Shown here: piece after piece, positions 27,275 through 36,835 of the stretch
Layout: every line of letters begins with the position of its first letter
Numbering within the stretch: position 1 is the first letter of the stretch
NCBI RefSeq assembly: GCF_014642075.1
Contig: NZ_BMIK01000008.1
Span: 62,001-126,000, forward strand
DNA: 64,000 bases
Reading direction: 5' to 3'
Source: Parapedobacter defluvii
GTDB lineage: Bacteria; Bacteroidota; Bacteroidia; Sphingobacteriales; Sphingobacteriaceae
Translations under genes and position numbers: made by a program
The notes under the pieces: generated by a model
What the model was told of the DNA's origin: nothing
Databases searched by the model: none
The model's input: the letters and a program-made list of their open reading frames with translations, nothing else

Positions 27275-28477
27275 ATGAAACATCTGTTTTTATTCATCAG
27301 TCTGATTGGATGTTCCACGCCATTGCTCGCACAGCAGAAAAGGAATACGGCGGAGCAAATTCCCATCCTTGCGTGGTATGGAGTATCATCCGAGGAAAGT
27401 ACGGTGGAGCGTTATGAGGAGCTACGCCAATCGGGTATCACCCATAACTTTACGTTTTTCAATAGCGTGGATGAACTTGCCGCGGCTATGGAATCGGCTC
27501 AGAAGGTAGGGGTTAAGATGATCATCCACTGTCCGGAATTGGAGAAGGAGCCTGAAAAGATTGCTCGGCAATTCAAAGACCATCCGGCGTTGGCAGGTTA
27601 TTTCCTGAGAGACGAACCGGGGCGTGCCGATTTCCCTGAATTGGGAAAATGGGCAAGACGTATCCAAGCGGTTGACAATGAACATTTCTGCTACCTCAAC
27701 CTTTTTCCAAATTACGCGTCGAAAGAAGCCTTAGGCACGGAGACATATCGTGAACACGTACAACTGTTTATCAAAGAAGTGCCGCTTCAATTGTTATCGT
27801 TTGATCACTATCCCATCATCGTAGATACATCCGGTCATCGTACCATGCGTGAACAGTATTATGAAAATCTGGAGATCTTTTCAGACGAGGCCCGCAAAGC
27901 AGGAAAACCTTTTTGGGGATTTGCATTAACCGTTGCCCACGAACCTTACCCAATCCCCACGCCCGCAGAGATTCGGGTACAGGTATATAGCAATTTAGCG
28001 TATGGGGCTCAAGGGATTCAATATTTCACCTATTGGACACCAAAGCCAGGTACGTGGGATTTTCATCATGGCCCGATTGAATACGACACCAAAAAGCGGA
28101 CGGAAATTTATGATTACATCACCCAGATGAATCATGAAATCAGCGCTTTATCCGACGTTTTTTTGAATGCCGAAGTGATTTCGGTATCACATACCGGAGC
28201 GAAAATTCCACAAGGCACCCATCGATTGGAAAAGCTACCTGATGTGATTACAAAATTTGAGACGGAAGGTGAAGGAGCTATTGTATCGGTCTTAAAAAAA
28301 GAAAATAAGTCTTATTTGGTTGTTGTAAACCGTGATTTTAAGCAAAACATGTCAGTGACCATAGCGGGCGATCAGCGGCTGAAGCGCGTGTTGAAAGATG
28401 GGCGTATCGTGAATGCTGACGCCTATATCAGTAAATTGCCAGTGGCACCGGGCGATATATTGGTGTACACGTGGTAG
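27275..28477 (+). CDS. Exported GH42/GH-A-like putative glycoside hydrolase
   Basis: A 400-residue protein with a signal peptide ending LLAQQ and a TIM-barrel-like body. FLRDEPG (Glu114) matches the acid/base strand seen in GH42-like beta-galactosidases, and YGAQGIQYFTYWTPKPG resembles the C-terminal barrel strands; a clear nucleophile Glu could not be assigned. The last about 90 residues look like a small beta domain. It starts 55 bp after the GH39-like gene and precedes the DUF4838 gene, so the three probably work on one glycan. Family assignment is tentative. Confidence 0.7.
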   Translation: MKHLFLFISLIGCSTPLLAQQKRNTAEQIPILAWYGVSSEESTVERYEELRQSGITHNFTFFNSVDELAAAMESAQKVGVKMIIHCPELEKEPEKIARQFKDHPALAGYFLRDEPGRADFPELGKWARRIQAVDNEHFCYLNLFPNYASKEALGTETYREHVQLFIKEVPLQLLSFDHYPIIVDTSGHRTMREQYYENLEIFSDEARKAGKPFWGFALTVAHEPYPIPTPAEIRVQVYSNLAYGAQGIQYFTYWTPKPGTWDFHHGPIEYDTKKRTEIYDYITQMNHEISALSDVFLNAEVISVSHTGAKIPQGTHRLEKLPDVITKFETEGEGAIVSVLKKENKSYLVVVNRDFKQNMSVTIAGDQRLKRVLKDGRIVNADAYISKLPVAPGDILVYTW

Positions 28478-28543
28478 TGAACCTCGTTGTCAGTCCGAAG
28501 TAATATTCAGGATGGAATTTTAACTTATTTACAATAAAATACG

Positions 28544-30373
28544 ATGATAACAAGAGGCACATTATTTCTTTTTATTCAGTTCATTCCGTTTATTCTATCT
28601 GCTAATCAGTTGCTGCAGTTAGCCAATCATGGCCGTTCTGCTTACCAAATAAGAATATCTTCAGACGCTTCTGCGTTAACAAAGCATGCCGCCGACGAAT
28701 TCCAGCGTCTGTTTGAAATGCGGGCAGGTGTTTCTTTGCCGTTGGTTACAGGTACTTCGGCCAGCGACAAAGAGGTGGTTATCCGTGAGGGTTCCACAGG
28801 TTTGCTTGAAACAGAGCGTACACTTGGACAAGACGGCTTTGTAATTAAAGTGGAGAAGAACCGGCTTATTATTGACGGCGGTGGCGGCAAGGGCATATTG
28901 TACGGTGTATATTCATTTTTTGAAAAATATTTAGGATATCGTTGTTACGAACCACAGGTACTTACGTATCCGAAGCGAAGACGAATTGTGTTGCCAGCAA
29001 CGCTTTACGATGTGCAGCAACCCCAAAACAGCTATCGCAATGTCTTCTATCATGTAGCAAAAGACCCATTTTATCGAGACTGGCATAAACTTGATCAAAT
29101 GCAGCCCGATTGGGGGCTGTGGGTACATACCTTCAGCACATTTATACCGGCTGGGAAGTATTTTGCGACGCACCCCGAATATTTCGCTTTAGTTGACGGT
29201 AAAAGACGTGGGTTTCAGGATGACCCGCATCTGCAGGCCCAGCTGTGCTTGAGCAATCGGGAAGTGCGCCAGCTTATAGTTGAGAAATTAAGCAATTTTA
29301 TACGTGAGAACCCATACGCCGAATATTGGTCGGTTAGCCAGAATGACACCTATGCGCATAGCGGGTACGAATGTACATGTGAGGAGTGTGCCAAAATTGA
29401 TTCCATAACGGGTTCACCAAGTGGATCTCTTGTTACATTCGTGAATGATATTGCCAAACAATTTCCGAACCATGTGATATCAACGCTGGCTTATCGTTAC
29501 AGCCGTCGCCCTCCGCAACATCTGAATCTTGATAGCAATGTGAATATCATGTTGTGCACGATTGAGTGCGACCGGCAGCGGCCGATTGCAACCGACAGCC
29601 TTAGCGCTGACTTTCGAAAGGACTTTGAAGGTTGGGGAAAATTGACCGATAATATCATAATGTGGGATTATGTCGTACAGTTTTCAAACCTATATGCGCC
29701 GTTCCCGAATTTACGCACATTGCAACCCAATATCCAATATTTCAACAGCCATGGTGTGCATGTTCATTTTCAGCAAGGTAATATTACCAGCGGAGGAGAA
29801 TTCGCGGAACTGCGTCCTTATCTGATTGCCAAACTATTGTGGGATCCTGAAGTGGATATCTCAAGGGAAATGACTGACTTTCTGAACGGATATTACGGAA
29901 AGGCGGGACGTTATATCGATAAATACATTCAATCCATGCACAATTTATTGGATGAATCTAACATCAGACTCACCATATACGGTGCACCTGAAGATCATCT
30001 ATCAGGTTTTTTAAGCACCGAAGCTTTGCAACATTATGGACAGCTGTTCGACCGGGCAGAGCGTAAGGTGGCATCTGATGCGGAACTGCTTGAACGGGTT
30101 AAAATCGCCCGCATGCCCTTAACTTATGCCTTATTGGAAATAGCAAAAAAAACCGGTGTGCCTGATGGGCCTCATTTTCTAAAAGTAGGCGATAGCCGCT
30201 GGAGGAAAGAATCGTTGGTTAGGCAATTGGAAGAGTTCTATTCCCTCTGTAACAAAAAACGAATCCCCTATTTAAAAGAGAACGCCGTTCCACCGCTATC
30301 GTACTACATGGATATGAAGGCATTTCTGATGGGAGATACCACATTGCCATCTGATTCCGTCGTTATCGAGTAA
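28544..30373 (+). CDS. Exported DUF4838-domain protein (glycosidase-like)
   Basis: A 609-residue exported protein. After the signal peptide comes an N-terminal GH20b/alpha-glucuronidase-like alpha-beta domain (about 30-130, with KGILYGVYSFFEKYLGYRCY), then the DUF4838 region with HPEYFALVDGKR, the Cys cluster C277-T-C279-E-E-C282 and YWSVSQNDTY, and a helical C-terminus. DUF4838 proteins are common in polysaccharide loci of Bacteroidota and Planctomycetes but their reaction is poorly defined; the layout suggests a glycosidase related to GH67/GH20-type enzymes. The Cys cluster may bind metal or form disulfides. It is the last gene of the three-gene rightward set. Confidence 0.85.
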   Translation: MITRGTLFLFIQFIPFILSANQLLQLANHGRSAYQIRISSDASALTKHAADEFQRLFEMRAGVSLPLVTGTSASDKEVVIREGSTGLLETERTLGQDGFVIKVEKNRLIIDGGGGKGILYGVYSFFEKYLGYRCYEPQVLTYPKRRRIVLPATLYDVQQPQNSYRNVFYHVAKDPFYRDWHKLDQMQPDWGLWVHTFSTFIPAGKYFATHPEYFALVDGKRRGFQDDPHLQAQLCLSNREVRQLIVEKLSNFIRENPYAEYWSVSQNDTYAHSGYECTCEECAKIDSITGSPSGSLVTFVNDIAKQFPNHVISTLAYRYSRRPPQHLNLDSNVNIMLCTIECDRQRPIATDSLSADFRKDFEGWGKLTDNIIMWDYVVQFSNLYAPFPNLRTLQPNIQYFNSHGVHVHFQQGNITSGGEFAELRPYLIAKLLWDPEVDISREMTDFLNGYYGKAGRYIDKYIQSMHNLLDESNIRLTIYGAPEDHLSGFLSTEALQHYGQLFDRAERKVASDAELLERVKIARMPLTYALLEIAKKTGVPDGPHFLKVGDSRWRKESLVRQLEEFYSLCNKKRIPYLKENAVPPLSYYMDMKAFLMGDTTLPSDSVVIE

Positions 30374-30387
30374 TGAGCTCCTCCCGA

Positions 30388-30861
30388 TTACTGCACCACC
30401 TTATTCGCACAGGCTGAGCTGGCAAATGCTTCGGGTTTAGCCTTGAACACGAACCCCATACTCAGAATGTAGCCCATAGCGTCGTGTAACGCCTGGTTAG
30501 ATTTGAACATGGGGTTCGTGTTGATATCGGCATGTACTTCCAGATCAACCTCGTAGCGGTCCAATGTGTCGCAAAGTGAATAGGCAGTCTCAATGGAACG
30601 CTGTACTTCGGCCAGCATGCGCTCCTTGATGCTCATTTTAAGAGAGGTCCGGTCTTGATGGATATACATGAAACCTCCTTTCTTTTCACGGACAAACACA
30701 ATAACGGTGGCAAATTCCGTAATTGCACCTTTCACCTGTGAGTCGGTTCCGATGCAGACTTTGAGTTTATTGCCCAACTGGTATTCGCGCGCAATGGTAG
30801 CAGATACTTCGTCGAGAATGGGTTGGCGGATGGGTTCGCCGCTGAATTTTTTCCAAGTCAT
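30388..30861 (-). CDS. YkuK-like (DUF458) RNase H-fold protein
   Basis: A 157-residue cytoplasmic protein of the YkuK/DUF458 family, predicted to have an RNase H-like fold. The opening WKKFSGEPI and the central strand with KVCIGTDSQVKG (Asp and Ser/Gln pattern) are characteristic, as is the later LEVHADINTN with Asp. Its function is not established; a ribonuclease-like role has been suggested from fold. It stands alone between the glycan locus and upp, transcribed leftward. Start is the ATG before WKKF. Confidence 0.85.
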   Translation of the reverse strand: MTWKKFSGEPIRQPILDEVSATIAREYQLGNKLKVCIGTDSQVKGAITEFATVIVFVREKKGGFMYIHQDRTSLKMSIKERMLAEVQRSIETAYSLCDTLDRYEVDLEVHADINTNPMFKSNQALHDAMGYILSMGFVFKAKPEAFASSACANKVVQ

Positions 30862-31027
30862 AAAAGATGGGTTTTAATGGATACGGAAAAGAACGCAATT
30901 GATATACGATATAAAGTTACCAATTAAAGTGCCTTAACCCCAATAACTTAGTGTGAAGTTTTTATTAACATTCAATCGGTTTTGAACACCGTTGGCTGAT
31001 AACCGTCATCTGAAAGCCGATAACCGA

Positions 31028-31672
31028 CTATTCCTTCATCCCATAAGCGAGATCTCCCGCATCGCCCAATCCCGGAACGATATAGGCCTTGCTGGTTAGC
31101 TCGCTGTCTATGTTGCCCACCCAGAGTTGCGCTTGTGGTAAGAAGGCTTGTACGTGTGTGATGCCCTCTTCACTGGCGATCGCAGATACGACGATGAGCG
31201 ACTTGATGGCAAAATCATCAAGTAGCTCTTTACAGGTAAGCACAACCGTCTTGCCTGTTGCTAACATCGGATCGATAAGAATCAGTGTTCGGTTATCCAG
31301 GTTGACGGTGCTTACGTATTCCTTGCGGATTTCGAATGTACCACTTTTTTTGGTTTTTCGGTAAGCACCAATGAAAGCACAATCCGCTTGGTCAAATACA
31401 TTTAACATACCCTGATGCATAGGGATGCCGGCCCGAAGGACGGTGGCCAGTACGGGTTGTTCGGATAAGAGAGAGGTTTCAGCAATGCCCAGCGGGGTTT
31501 CGATCTCAGCAGGTACATAGGTCAGTGTTTTACTGATTTCGTAGGCGAAGATTTCGCCCAAACGTTCAAGGTTTCGGCGAAAGCGCATGCGGTCTTGTTG
31601 CAGATCCTTGTCACGGATTTCGGCAAGGAAATGATTGGCGGCGCTATTCTGTTTAGTCAGGACGTTGAGCAT
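31028..31672 (-). CDS. upp: Uracil phosphoribosyltransferase
   Basis: A 214-residue pyrimidine-salvage enzyme that makes UMP from uracil and PRPP. The PRPP-binding loop is visible as LIDPMLATGKT, and the C-terminal uracil-binding region ends in YIVPGLGDAGDLAYG. ATG 31672 is preferred to a TTG two codons upstream. It diverges from uvrB across about 90 bp. Confidence 0.95.
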   Translation of the reverse strand: MLNVLTKQNSAANHFLAEIRDKDLQQDRMRFRRNLERLGEIFAYEISKTLTYVPAEIETPLGIAETSLLSEQPVLATVLRAGIPMHQGMLNVFDQADCAFIGAYRKTKKSGTFEIRKEYVSTVNLDNRTLILIDPMLATGKTVVLTCKELLDDFAIKSLIVVSAIASEEGITHVQAFLPQAQLWVGNIDSELTSKAYIVPGLGDAGDLAYGMKE

Positions 31673-31704
31673 GTTCAAATATAACCAATTTACTTCTTAT
31701 TTGT

Positions 31705-31712
31705 TACCTTTG
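31705..31712 (+). promoter_or_regulatory. Predicted -7 box upstream of uvrB
   Basis: TACCTTTG fully matches TAnnTTTG and lies 52 bp before the uvrB ATG. No TTG is seen 19-21 bp upstream, so the promoter call is partial. Confidence 0.4.
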
Positions 31713-31764
31713 TATTCTTGTCTTAAACAATCCAAGTCTATCTTGGTTTTATGGCTCAGTATAG

Positions 31765-33798
31765 ATGAAATTCAAGCTCACTTCCGAATATACACCTACG
31801 GGTGACCAACCGGAGGCCATCCGTCAACTGGTCGAAGGGGTCAATGCCGGCGAAATGTACCAAACGCTGCTGGGGGTTACCGGCTCCGGCAAAACATTCA
31901 CGATTGCGAATGTCATCCAGCAAACTCAGAAGCCAACATTGATTTTGAGCCATAACAAGACATTGGCAGCCCAACTTTATGGGGAGTTCAAGCAATTTTT
32001 TCCAGAGAACGCAGTTAATTACTTTGTTTCTTATTATGATTATTACCAACCGGAAGCGTATATAGCGTCAAGCAATACGTACATTGAAAAAGATTTGGCT
32101 ATTAACGATGAAATTGAAAAGCTACGGTTACGTACCACTTCTGCTTTGATGTCGGGCCGGCGCGATGTGATCGTGGTTTCCTCTGTGTCGTGCATCTACG
32201 GTATGGGTAATCCCGAAGACTTCTCCCGTTCGGTATTTCGCTTCGGGGTTGGCACAGTCGTGAGCCGAAATGCCTTTCTGCATCGGCTGGTGGAGATTTT
32301 ATATGCGCGTACCACCACCGATTTTAAGCGGGGCACATTCCGTGTCAAAGGGGATACCGTAGACGTTTTTCCCGCTTATATGGACGAAGCGTACCGAATT
32401 TCCTTTTTTGGGGATGAAGTCGATGAGCTGAGTGTCATTGATCCCATTTCGGGTAAGACGCTGGAAAAAATGGAAACCATGGCGTTGTATCCGGCAAACC
32501 TGTTTGTCACACCACGGGAAAAGTTTGTCAATTCGCTGTGGGCTATCGGAGAAGAGCTGGAGTTGCGGAAAGAACAATTGCTGATCGATGGGAAGCCGTT
32601 GGAGGCTAAACGGCTGGAGGAACGCGTTAATTACGATTTAGAGATGATGCGGGAACTGGGATATTGCAGTGGCATCGAGAATTATTCGCGTTTCTTTGAC
32701 GGACGGCAACCGGGTATGCGCCCCTTCTGTTTGTTGGACTACTTCCCCGATGATTACCTGATGGTAATTGATGAAAGCCACGTAACCATTCCGCAGATCC
32801 GTGCGATGTATGGAGGCGATCGTTCCCGCAAGCTCTCGTTGGTTGAATTTGGTTTCCGTCTACCTGCCGCATTGGATAATCGGCCGCTCAATTTCCCCGA
32901 GTTTGAATCGTTGGTAACCCAGACCATCTATGTCAGTGCGACCCCCGGCGATTATGAACTACAGAAAACCGAAGGGGTGGTTGTTGAGCAAGTAATACGG
33001 CCTACAGGCTTGCTGGATCCACAGATTGAAATCCGTCCAGTGGTCAATCAAGTAGACGATTTGCTGGACGAGGTAGACCGTGTGACCAAAGAAGGAGGTA
33101 GGGTGTTAGTAACCACCTTGACCAAGCGGATGGCGGAGGAGCTGACCAAATACATGTCTAAATTAGGTATCCGTGTCCGATACATCCATTCGGAAGTCAA
33201 GACATTGGAACGTGTGGAAATTTTACGTGGACTCCGCCTGGGCGAGTTTGATGTGTTGGTAGGAATCAACTTGTTGCGTGAGGGGCTGGACCTGCCCGAG
33301 GTTACGTTGGTGGCTATCCTGGATGCCGATAAAGAGGGGTTCCTGCGGTCAGAACGTTCGCTCATTCAGACCATCGGCCGTGCTGCCCGCAACGACAAGG
33401 GCCGCGTAATTATGTATGCGGATACCATTACCGAAAGTATGCGGGTAACAATCGATGAAACCAATCGCCGTCGGGAAAAGCAGATCCGCTATAACGAAGA
33501 ACACGGTATCACGCCACGAACTGTGGGTAAATCGCGCGAAGCTATATTGGAGCAGACCTCCGTAGCCGACTTTAAGGGCGGCGAAGCGAAAATCTATGTG
33601 GAACCCGAACCGACCAGTGCCGTAGCAGCAGACCCGCTGGTACAATATATGAGCAAGCCACAGATGCGGCAGGCGATAGAGAAGGTACGCAAAGATATGG
33701 AGAAAGCCGCCAAGGAAATGGACTTCCTTCAGGCTGCCAAACTCCGCGACGAAATGTTTTCATTGGAAAAAACCTATGCAGATTTATTCGGCAATTGA
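31765..33798 (+). CDS. uvrB: UvrABC excision nuclease subunit B
   Basis: A 677-residue DNA repair helicase that verifies damage delivered by UvrA and recruits UvrC. Visible motifs are the Walker [15 protein letters not shown] (about residues 36-49), the beta-hairpin [10 protein letters not shown], the Walker B-type region MVIDESH, helicase motif [12 protein letters not shown] and a C-terminal UVR domain ([14 protein letters not shown]) that contacts UvrC. Length and order are standard. It is monocistronic here. Confidence 0.98.
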   Translation: MKFKLTSEYTPTGDQPEAIRQLVEGVNAGEMYQTLLGVTGSGKTFTIANVIQQTQKPTLILSHNKTLAAQLYGEFKQFFPENAVNYFVSYYDYYQPEAYIASSNTYIEKDLAINDEIEKLRLRTTSALMSGRRDVIVVSSVSCIYGMGNPEDFSRSVFRFGVGTVVSRNAFLHRLVEILYARTTTDFKRGTFRVKGDTVDVFPAYMDEAYRISFFGDEVDELSVIDPISGKTLEKMETMALYPANLFVTPREKFVNSLWAIGEELELRKEQLLIDGKPLEAKRLEERVNYDLEMMRELGYCSGIENYSRFFDGRQPGMRPFCLLDYFPDDYLMVIDESHVTIPQIRAMYGGDRSRKLSLVEFGFRLPAALDNRPLNFPEFESLVTQTIYVSATPGDYELQKTEGVVVEQVIRPTGLLDPQIEIRPVVNQVDDLLDEVDRVTKEGGRVLVTTLTKRMAEELTKYMSKLGIRVRYIHSEVKTLERVEILRGLRLGEFDVLVGINLLREGLDLPEVTLVAILDADKEGFLRSERSLIQTIGRAARNDKGRVIMYADTITESMRVTIDETNRRREKQIRYNEEHGITPRTVGKSREAILEQTSVADFKGGEAKIYVEPEPTSAVAADPLVQYMSKPQMRQAIEKVRKDMEKAAKEMDFLQAAKLRDEMFSLEKTYADLFGN

Positions 33799-34041
33799 CA
33801 GTCTGTCCATCCTGTTCCGTAGAAATATAACCACAGAAAAGCTGTTGTTTTCCACAACTGGCATCATTTTTATGCTTATGTTAAGGGAATATGAAAAACA
33901 AAATGCAATCTAATTGTTTATAAGTCAATAAGAACGGGTGAATGATTTGTTAAATAGACTGTATTTGTAGCATTTCGGAATCATTTTTCGTATAGTGTGA
34001 ATAAGATGTTTTAGCTGTTATCTATTAATTCCGAACAATAT

Positions 34042-34650
34042 ATGATGATTAGTGAAAAGGCAAACCGTATATTCGAACAAGTAATTGAAAATTATCACAT
34101 TTTTGATTCCATCGATTGTCCCTTCCATAACCCTTATCCCGATCACACCCTGGAGTATCTTTTGTATCGGAAATGTTGGATCGATACCATGCAGTGGCAT
34201 ATGGAAGACGAGGTTCGGGATCCGGATATCGAGCCGATTGTCGGCTTGGAGTGGAAACGACGGATTGATGAGTCAAATCAGTTACGTACGGACACTGTCG
34301 AATTTATTGATAATTATTTTCTTCGTTATTTCTCGCATGTGTCGCCACGCAGGGACGCACGGATCAATACGGAAAGCCCTGCGTGGGCGTTGGACCGTTT
34401 GTCTATCCTGTGTTTAAAGATTTACCACATGCGCCAGGAAACTCAAAAAATAGATGCATCTCCCCGCCATGTTGCATCGTGTATGGAGAAGCTCATGATA
34501 TTGCTCCGCCAGCATGAAGATCTTTGTCGGAGTATTGACGAGTTGTTGGAAGATATCCGTACGGGCAGAAAGTACATGAAAGTATACAAACAGATGAAAA
34601 TGTACAACGACGCATCCCTAAATCCAGTGCTCTATGCAGCGAGAAAGTGA
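34042..34650 (+). CDS. DUF4254 protein linked to glycosyltransferases
   Basis: A 202-residue, mostly helical cytoplasmic protein of the DUF4254 family; no enzyme motif is visible. Regularly spaced aromatic and charged residues (LEYLLYRKCWIDTMQWHMED) match family members found next to lipopolysaccharide glycosyltransferases in Bacteroidota. Its stop overlaps the GT9 start by ATGA, which argues for a role in the same surface-glycan step. Molecular function is unknown. Confidence 0.82.
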   Translation: MMISEKANRIFEQVIENYHIFDSIDCPFHNPYPDHTLEYLLYRKCWIDTMQWHMEDEVRDPDIEPIVGLEWKRRIDESNQLRTDTVEFIDNYFLRYFSHVSPRRDARINTESPAWALDRLSILCLKIYHMRQETQKIDASPRHVASCMEKLMILLRQHEDLCRSIDELLEDIRTGRKYMKVYKQMKMYNDASLNPVLYAARK

Positions 34651-35684
34651 TGAAACGGGAAATGAATCCCACCCTGTTGGTCTTCCGGTTTTCTGCCATG
34701 GGCGATGTGGCCATGGCAGCGACCCTATTGCGTGAAGTGGCGGTCCAACAACCTGATCTTACCTTGGTAGTAGTAAGCCGGGAAGTATTTAAGCCTTTTT
34801 TTCTGAATATCCCTGGTCTCATCTTTCATCCATTTTATCCCCAAGGTATACACAAAGGGATACGCGGGATTTATCGACTCTTCAAAGAACTGCAGCAGTA
34901 TACTCCCCGGGCGATAGCAGATTTGCACTATAGCCTTCGTAGTAGGTTGCTAGCTATACTGTTTCGGTTAAAAGGAATTCCGGTAAGCCAACTGGATAAG
35001 GGTAGAAAAGAAAAAAAGGCACTTACAAGACCGCACAATAAGATACGGAAACAACTGAAGCCCACGGTAGAGCGGTATGCGGATGTCTTTCGGAAGTTAG
35101 GCTATCCCATTACCCTGAGCCATACGTTGCGGCCGTTGCCGTTGTCTCTCCCTGAAGTAGCTGTGCCCTTATTTTCAGGCATCCAGTCCGTTAAGGTCGG
35201 TATCGCTCCTTTCGCACAGCATTTTCCCAAGGTCTACCCGCTTGAGCGTATGGAGGTAGTGATTGATTATCTTGACCGGCAGGGACATGCTGTTTTCATT
35301 TTCGGCGGCGGCACAGCGGAGCAACGCGTAGCTGACAACTGGCAGGAGCGGTTTAGAAACGTGCGCAGCCTGGTTGGCCGATTTACTTTACAGCAGGAGC
35401 TGGCTATCATTTCCCATTTGGATGTCATGCTCAGTATGGATTCAGCAAATATGCACATGGCATCGCTCATGGGCGTGCGCGTGCTGTCGATCTGGGGAGC
35501 TACACATCCGTATGCGGGGTTTTTGGGCTATGGACAGCAACTGGAAGATTGCATTCAGGTGGACCATCCTTCCCGGCCGAGTTCGATCTATGGCAACAAA
35601 CCCTGCCTGTGTGACGGTGTAGACAGCATGGAGCTCATTGCACCTGAAATGGTTATTGATAAACTTCGGGAAATTGGATTATGA
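34647..35684 (+). CDS. Glycosyltransferase family 9 (heptosyltransferase-like)
   Basis: A 345-residue GT-B enzyme of the ADP-heptose:LPS heptosyltransferase family. The N-terminal motif FRFSAMGDVAMA is typical, and the C-terminal donor site has MLSMDSANMHMASLMGVRVL followed by SIWGATHP. It should add heptose or a related sugar to the lipid A-core. It is translationally coupled on both sides (ATGA overlaps with the DUF4254 gene and the following GT4-like gene). Confidence 0.93.
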   Translation: MMKREMNPTLLVFRFSAMGDVAMAATLLREVAVQQPDLTLVVVSREVFKPFFLNIPGLIFHPFYPQGIHKGIRGIYRLFKELQQYTPRAIADLHYSLRSRLLAILFRLKGIPVSQLDKGRKEKKALTRPHNKIRKQLKPTVERYADVFRKLGYPITLSHTLRPLPLSLPEVAVPLFSGIQSVKVGIAPFAQHFPKVYPLERMEVVIDYLDRQGHAVFIFGGGTAEQRVADNWQERFRNVRSLVGRFTLQQELAIISHLDVMLSMDSANMHMASLMGVRVLSIWGATHPYAGFLGYGQQLEDCIQVDHPSRPSSIYGNKPCLCDGVDSMELIAPEMVIDKLREIGL

Positions 35685-36805
35685 ACATCGGTTACGAGGC
35701 CAAGCGTATATTTCATAACCGTACAGGATTGGGTAATTACGGGCGTGATCTTGTACGGATGCTGAGCAAATACCACCCTGAAAATACCTATTACCTGTAT
35801 AATCCGAAACCCGCCGTGCACCGGCTATTTCAATCCGGAACCGCAACAGTGGTTGAGCGACTGCCGCGGTCGCAGTTCGACCGATTGTTTTATAATCTGT
35901 GGCGGCAACGTAATGTCATACACGATCTTCCGGACGATGGTATTCAACTGTTTCATGGCCTTTCGGGTGAACTGCCAATCGGACTCTCGACACGAGGTAT
36001 CAAAAGTGTGGTCACCATCCATGACTTGATTTTTTTACGGTATCCCGAATTGTATTCCAAGATTGACCGGACCATTTATTTTCATAAGTTTAAGTATGCT
36101 GCCCATCACGCAGACCGGGTAATAGCTATCAGCGAACAGACCAAGCGTGATGTCGTCGACTTTCTGAAAGTTGACGCCAACAAAGTAACCGTGGTTTACC
36201 AGGGCTGTCATCCAGCATTCAAGCGGCAGTATTCAGTAATCGACAAACAGGCTATTCGTGACAAATACGGGCTGCCTCCCGATTTTATACTCAACGTGGG
36301 AACCATCGAAACCCGCAAAAATGCCCTGCTCATTGTCAAAGCCATTGAGCATCTGGATATACATTTGGTAATTGCTGGAAAAGCAACGCCATATGTAAAG
36401 GAACTTGTCGACTACATGGAGAAAAGACAGTTCACTTCTAAGGTGACGTTTATCCATGGAACCACCATCGATGAGTTGGCAGTGCTCTATCAATCCGCAC
36501 TTCTTTTTGTTTACCCTTCTTTATTCGAAGGTTTTGGCATACCAATTATCGAAGCGTTGTACTCGGGGGTACCCGTTATCACTTCAAATACCGGATGTTT
36601 TCACGAAGCCGGAGGTCCCCATAGCTGTTATGTGTCTCCTGGGGATGCCGAGGAACTTTCGGATGCGCTTCGTACGGTGCTGACCGATTCCAAGCTGCGT
36701 CAACGAATGATCAGAGGCGGATTTACTTATAGCCAGCACTTTGATGATGACCGTATTGCGGACCAATTGATGCGGTTGTACCGAGGGTTAGTTCCGACCG
36801 ATTAA
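35681..36805 (+). CDS. GT4-like glycosyltransferase (GT-B fold)
   Basis: A 374-residue retaining GT-B enzyme. The N-terminal domain begins NIGYEAKRIFHNRTGLGNYG; the C-terminal Glycos_transf_1 domain has ILNVGTIETRKN and the donor-binding ExxxxxxxE-type stretch PSLFEGFGIPIIEAL. It likely transfers a hexose from a nucleotide sugar to core or surface glycan. ATGA overlap with the GT9 gene indicates one operon. Acceptor and sugar are not predictable. Confidence 0.92.
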   Translation: MNIGYEAKRIFHNRTGLGNYGRDLVRMLSKYHPENTYYLYNPKPAVHRLFQSGTATVVERLPRSQFDRLFYNLWRQRNVIHDLPDDGIQLFHGLSGELPIGLSTRGIKSVVTIHDLIFLRYPELYSKIDRTIYFHKFKYAAHHADRVIAISEQTKRDVVDFLKVDANKVTVVYQGCHPAFKRQYSVIDKQAIRDKYGLPPDFILNVGTIETRKNALLIVKAIEHLDIHLVIAGKATPYVKELVDYMEKRQFTSKVTFIHGTTIDELAVLYQSALLFVYPSLFEGFGIPIIEALYSGVPVITSNTGCFHEAGGPHSCYVSPGDAEELSDALRTVLTDSKLRQRMIRGGFTYSQHFDDDRIADQLMRLYRGLVPTD

Positions 36806-36835
36806 TGCGCTTGCTGATGGTGTTGGTTGCGATGG

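Noticed and set aside
30990-31030. GATAACCG repeated twice before the end of upp
   Set aside because: Only two copies of an 8-mer with irregular spacing; no evidence of a functional repeat.
33960-33967. TGTATTTG as a possible -7 box for the DUF4254 gene
   Set aside because: One mismatch at the essential A, and the nearest TTTG is only about 10 bp upstream.
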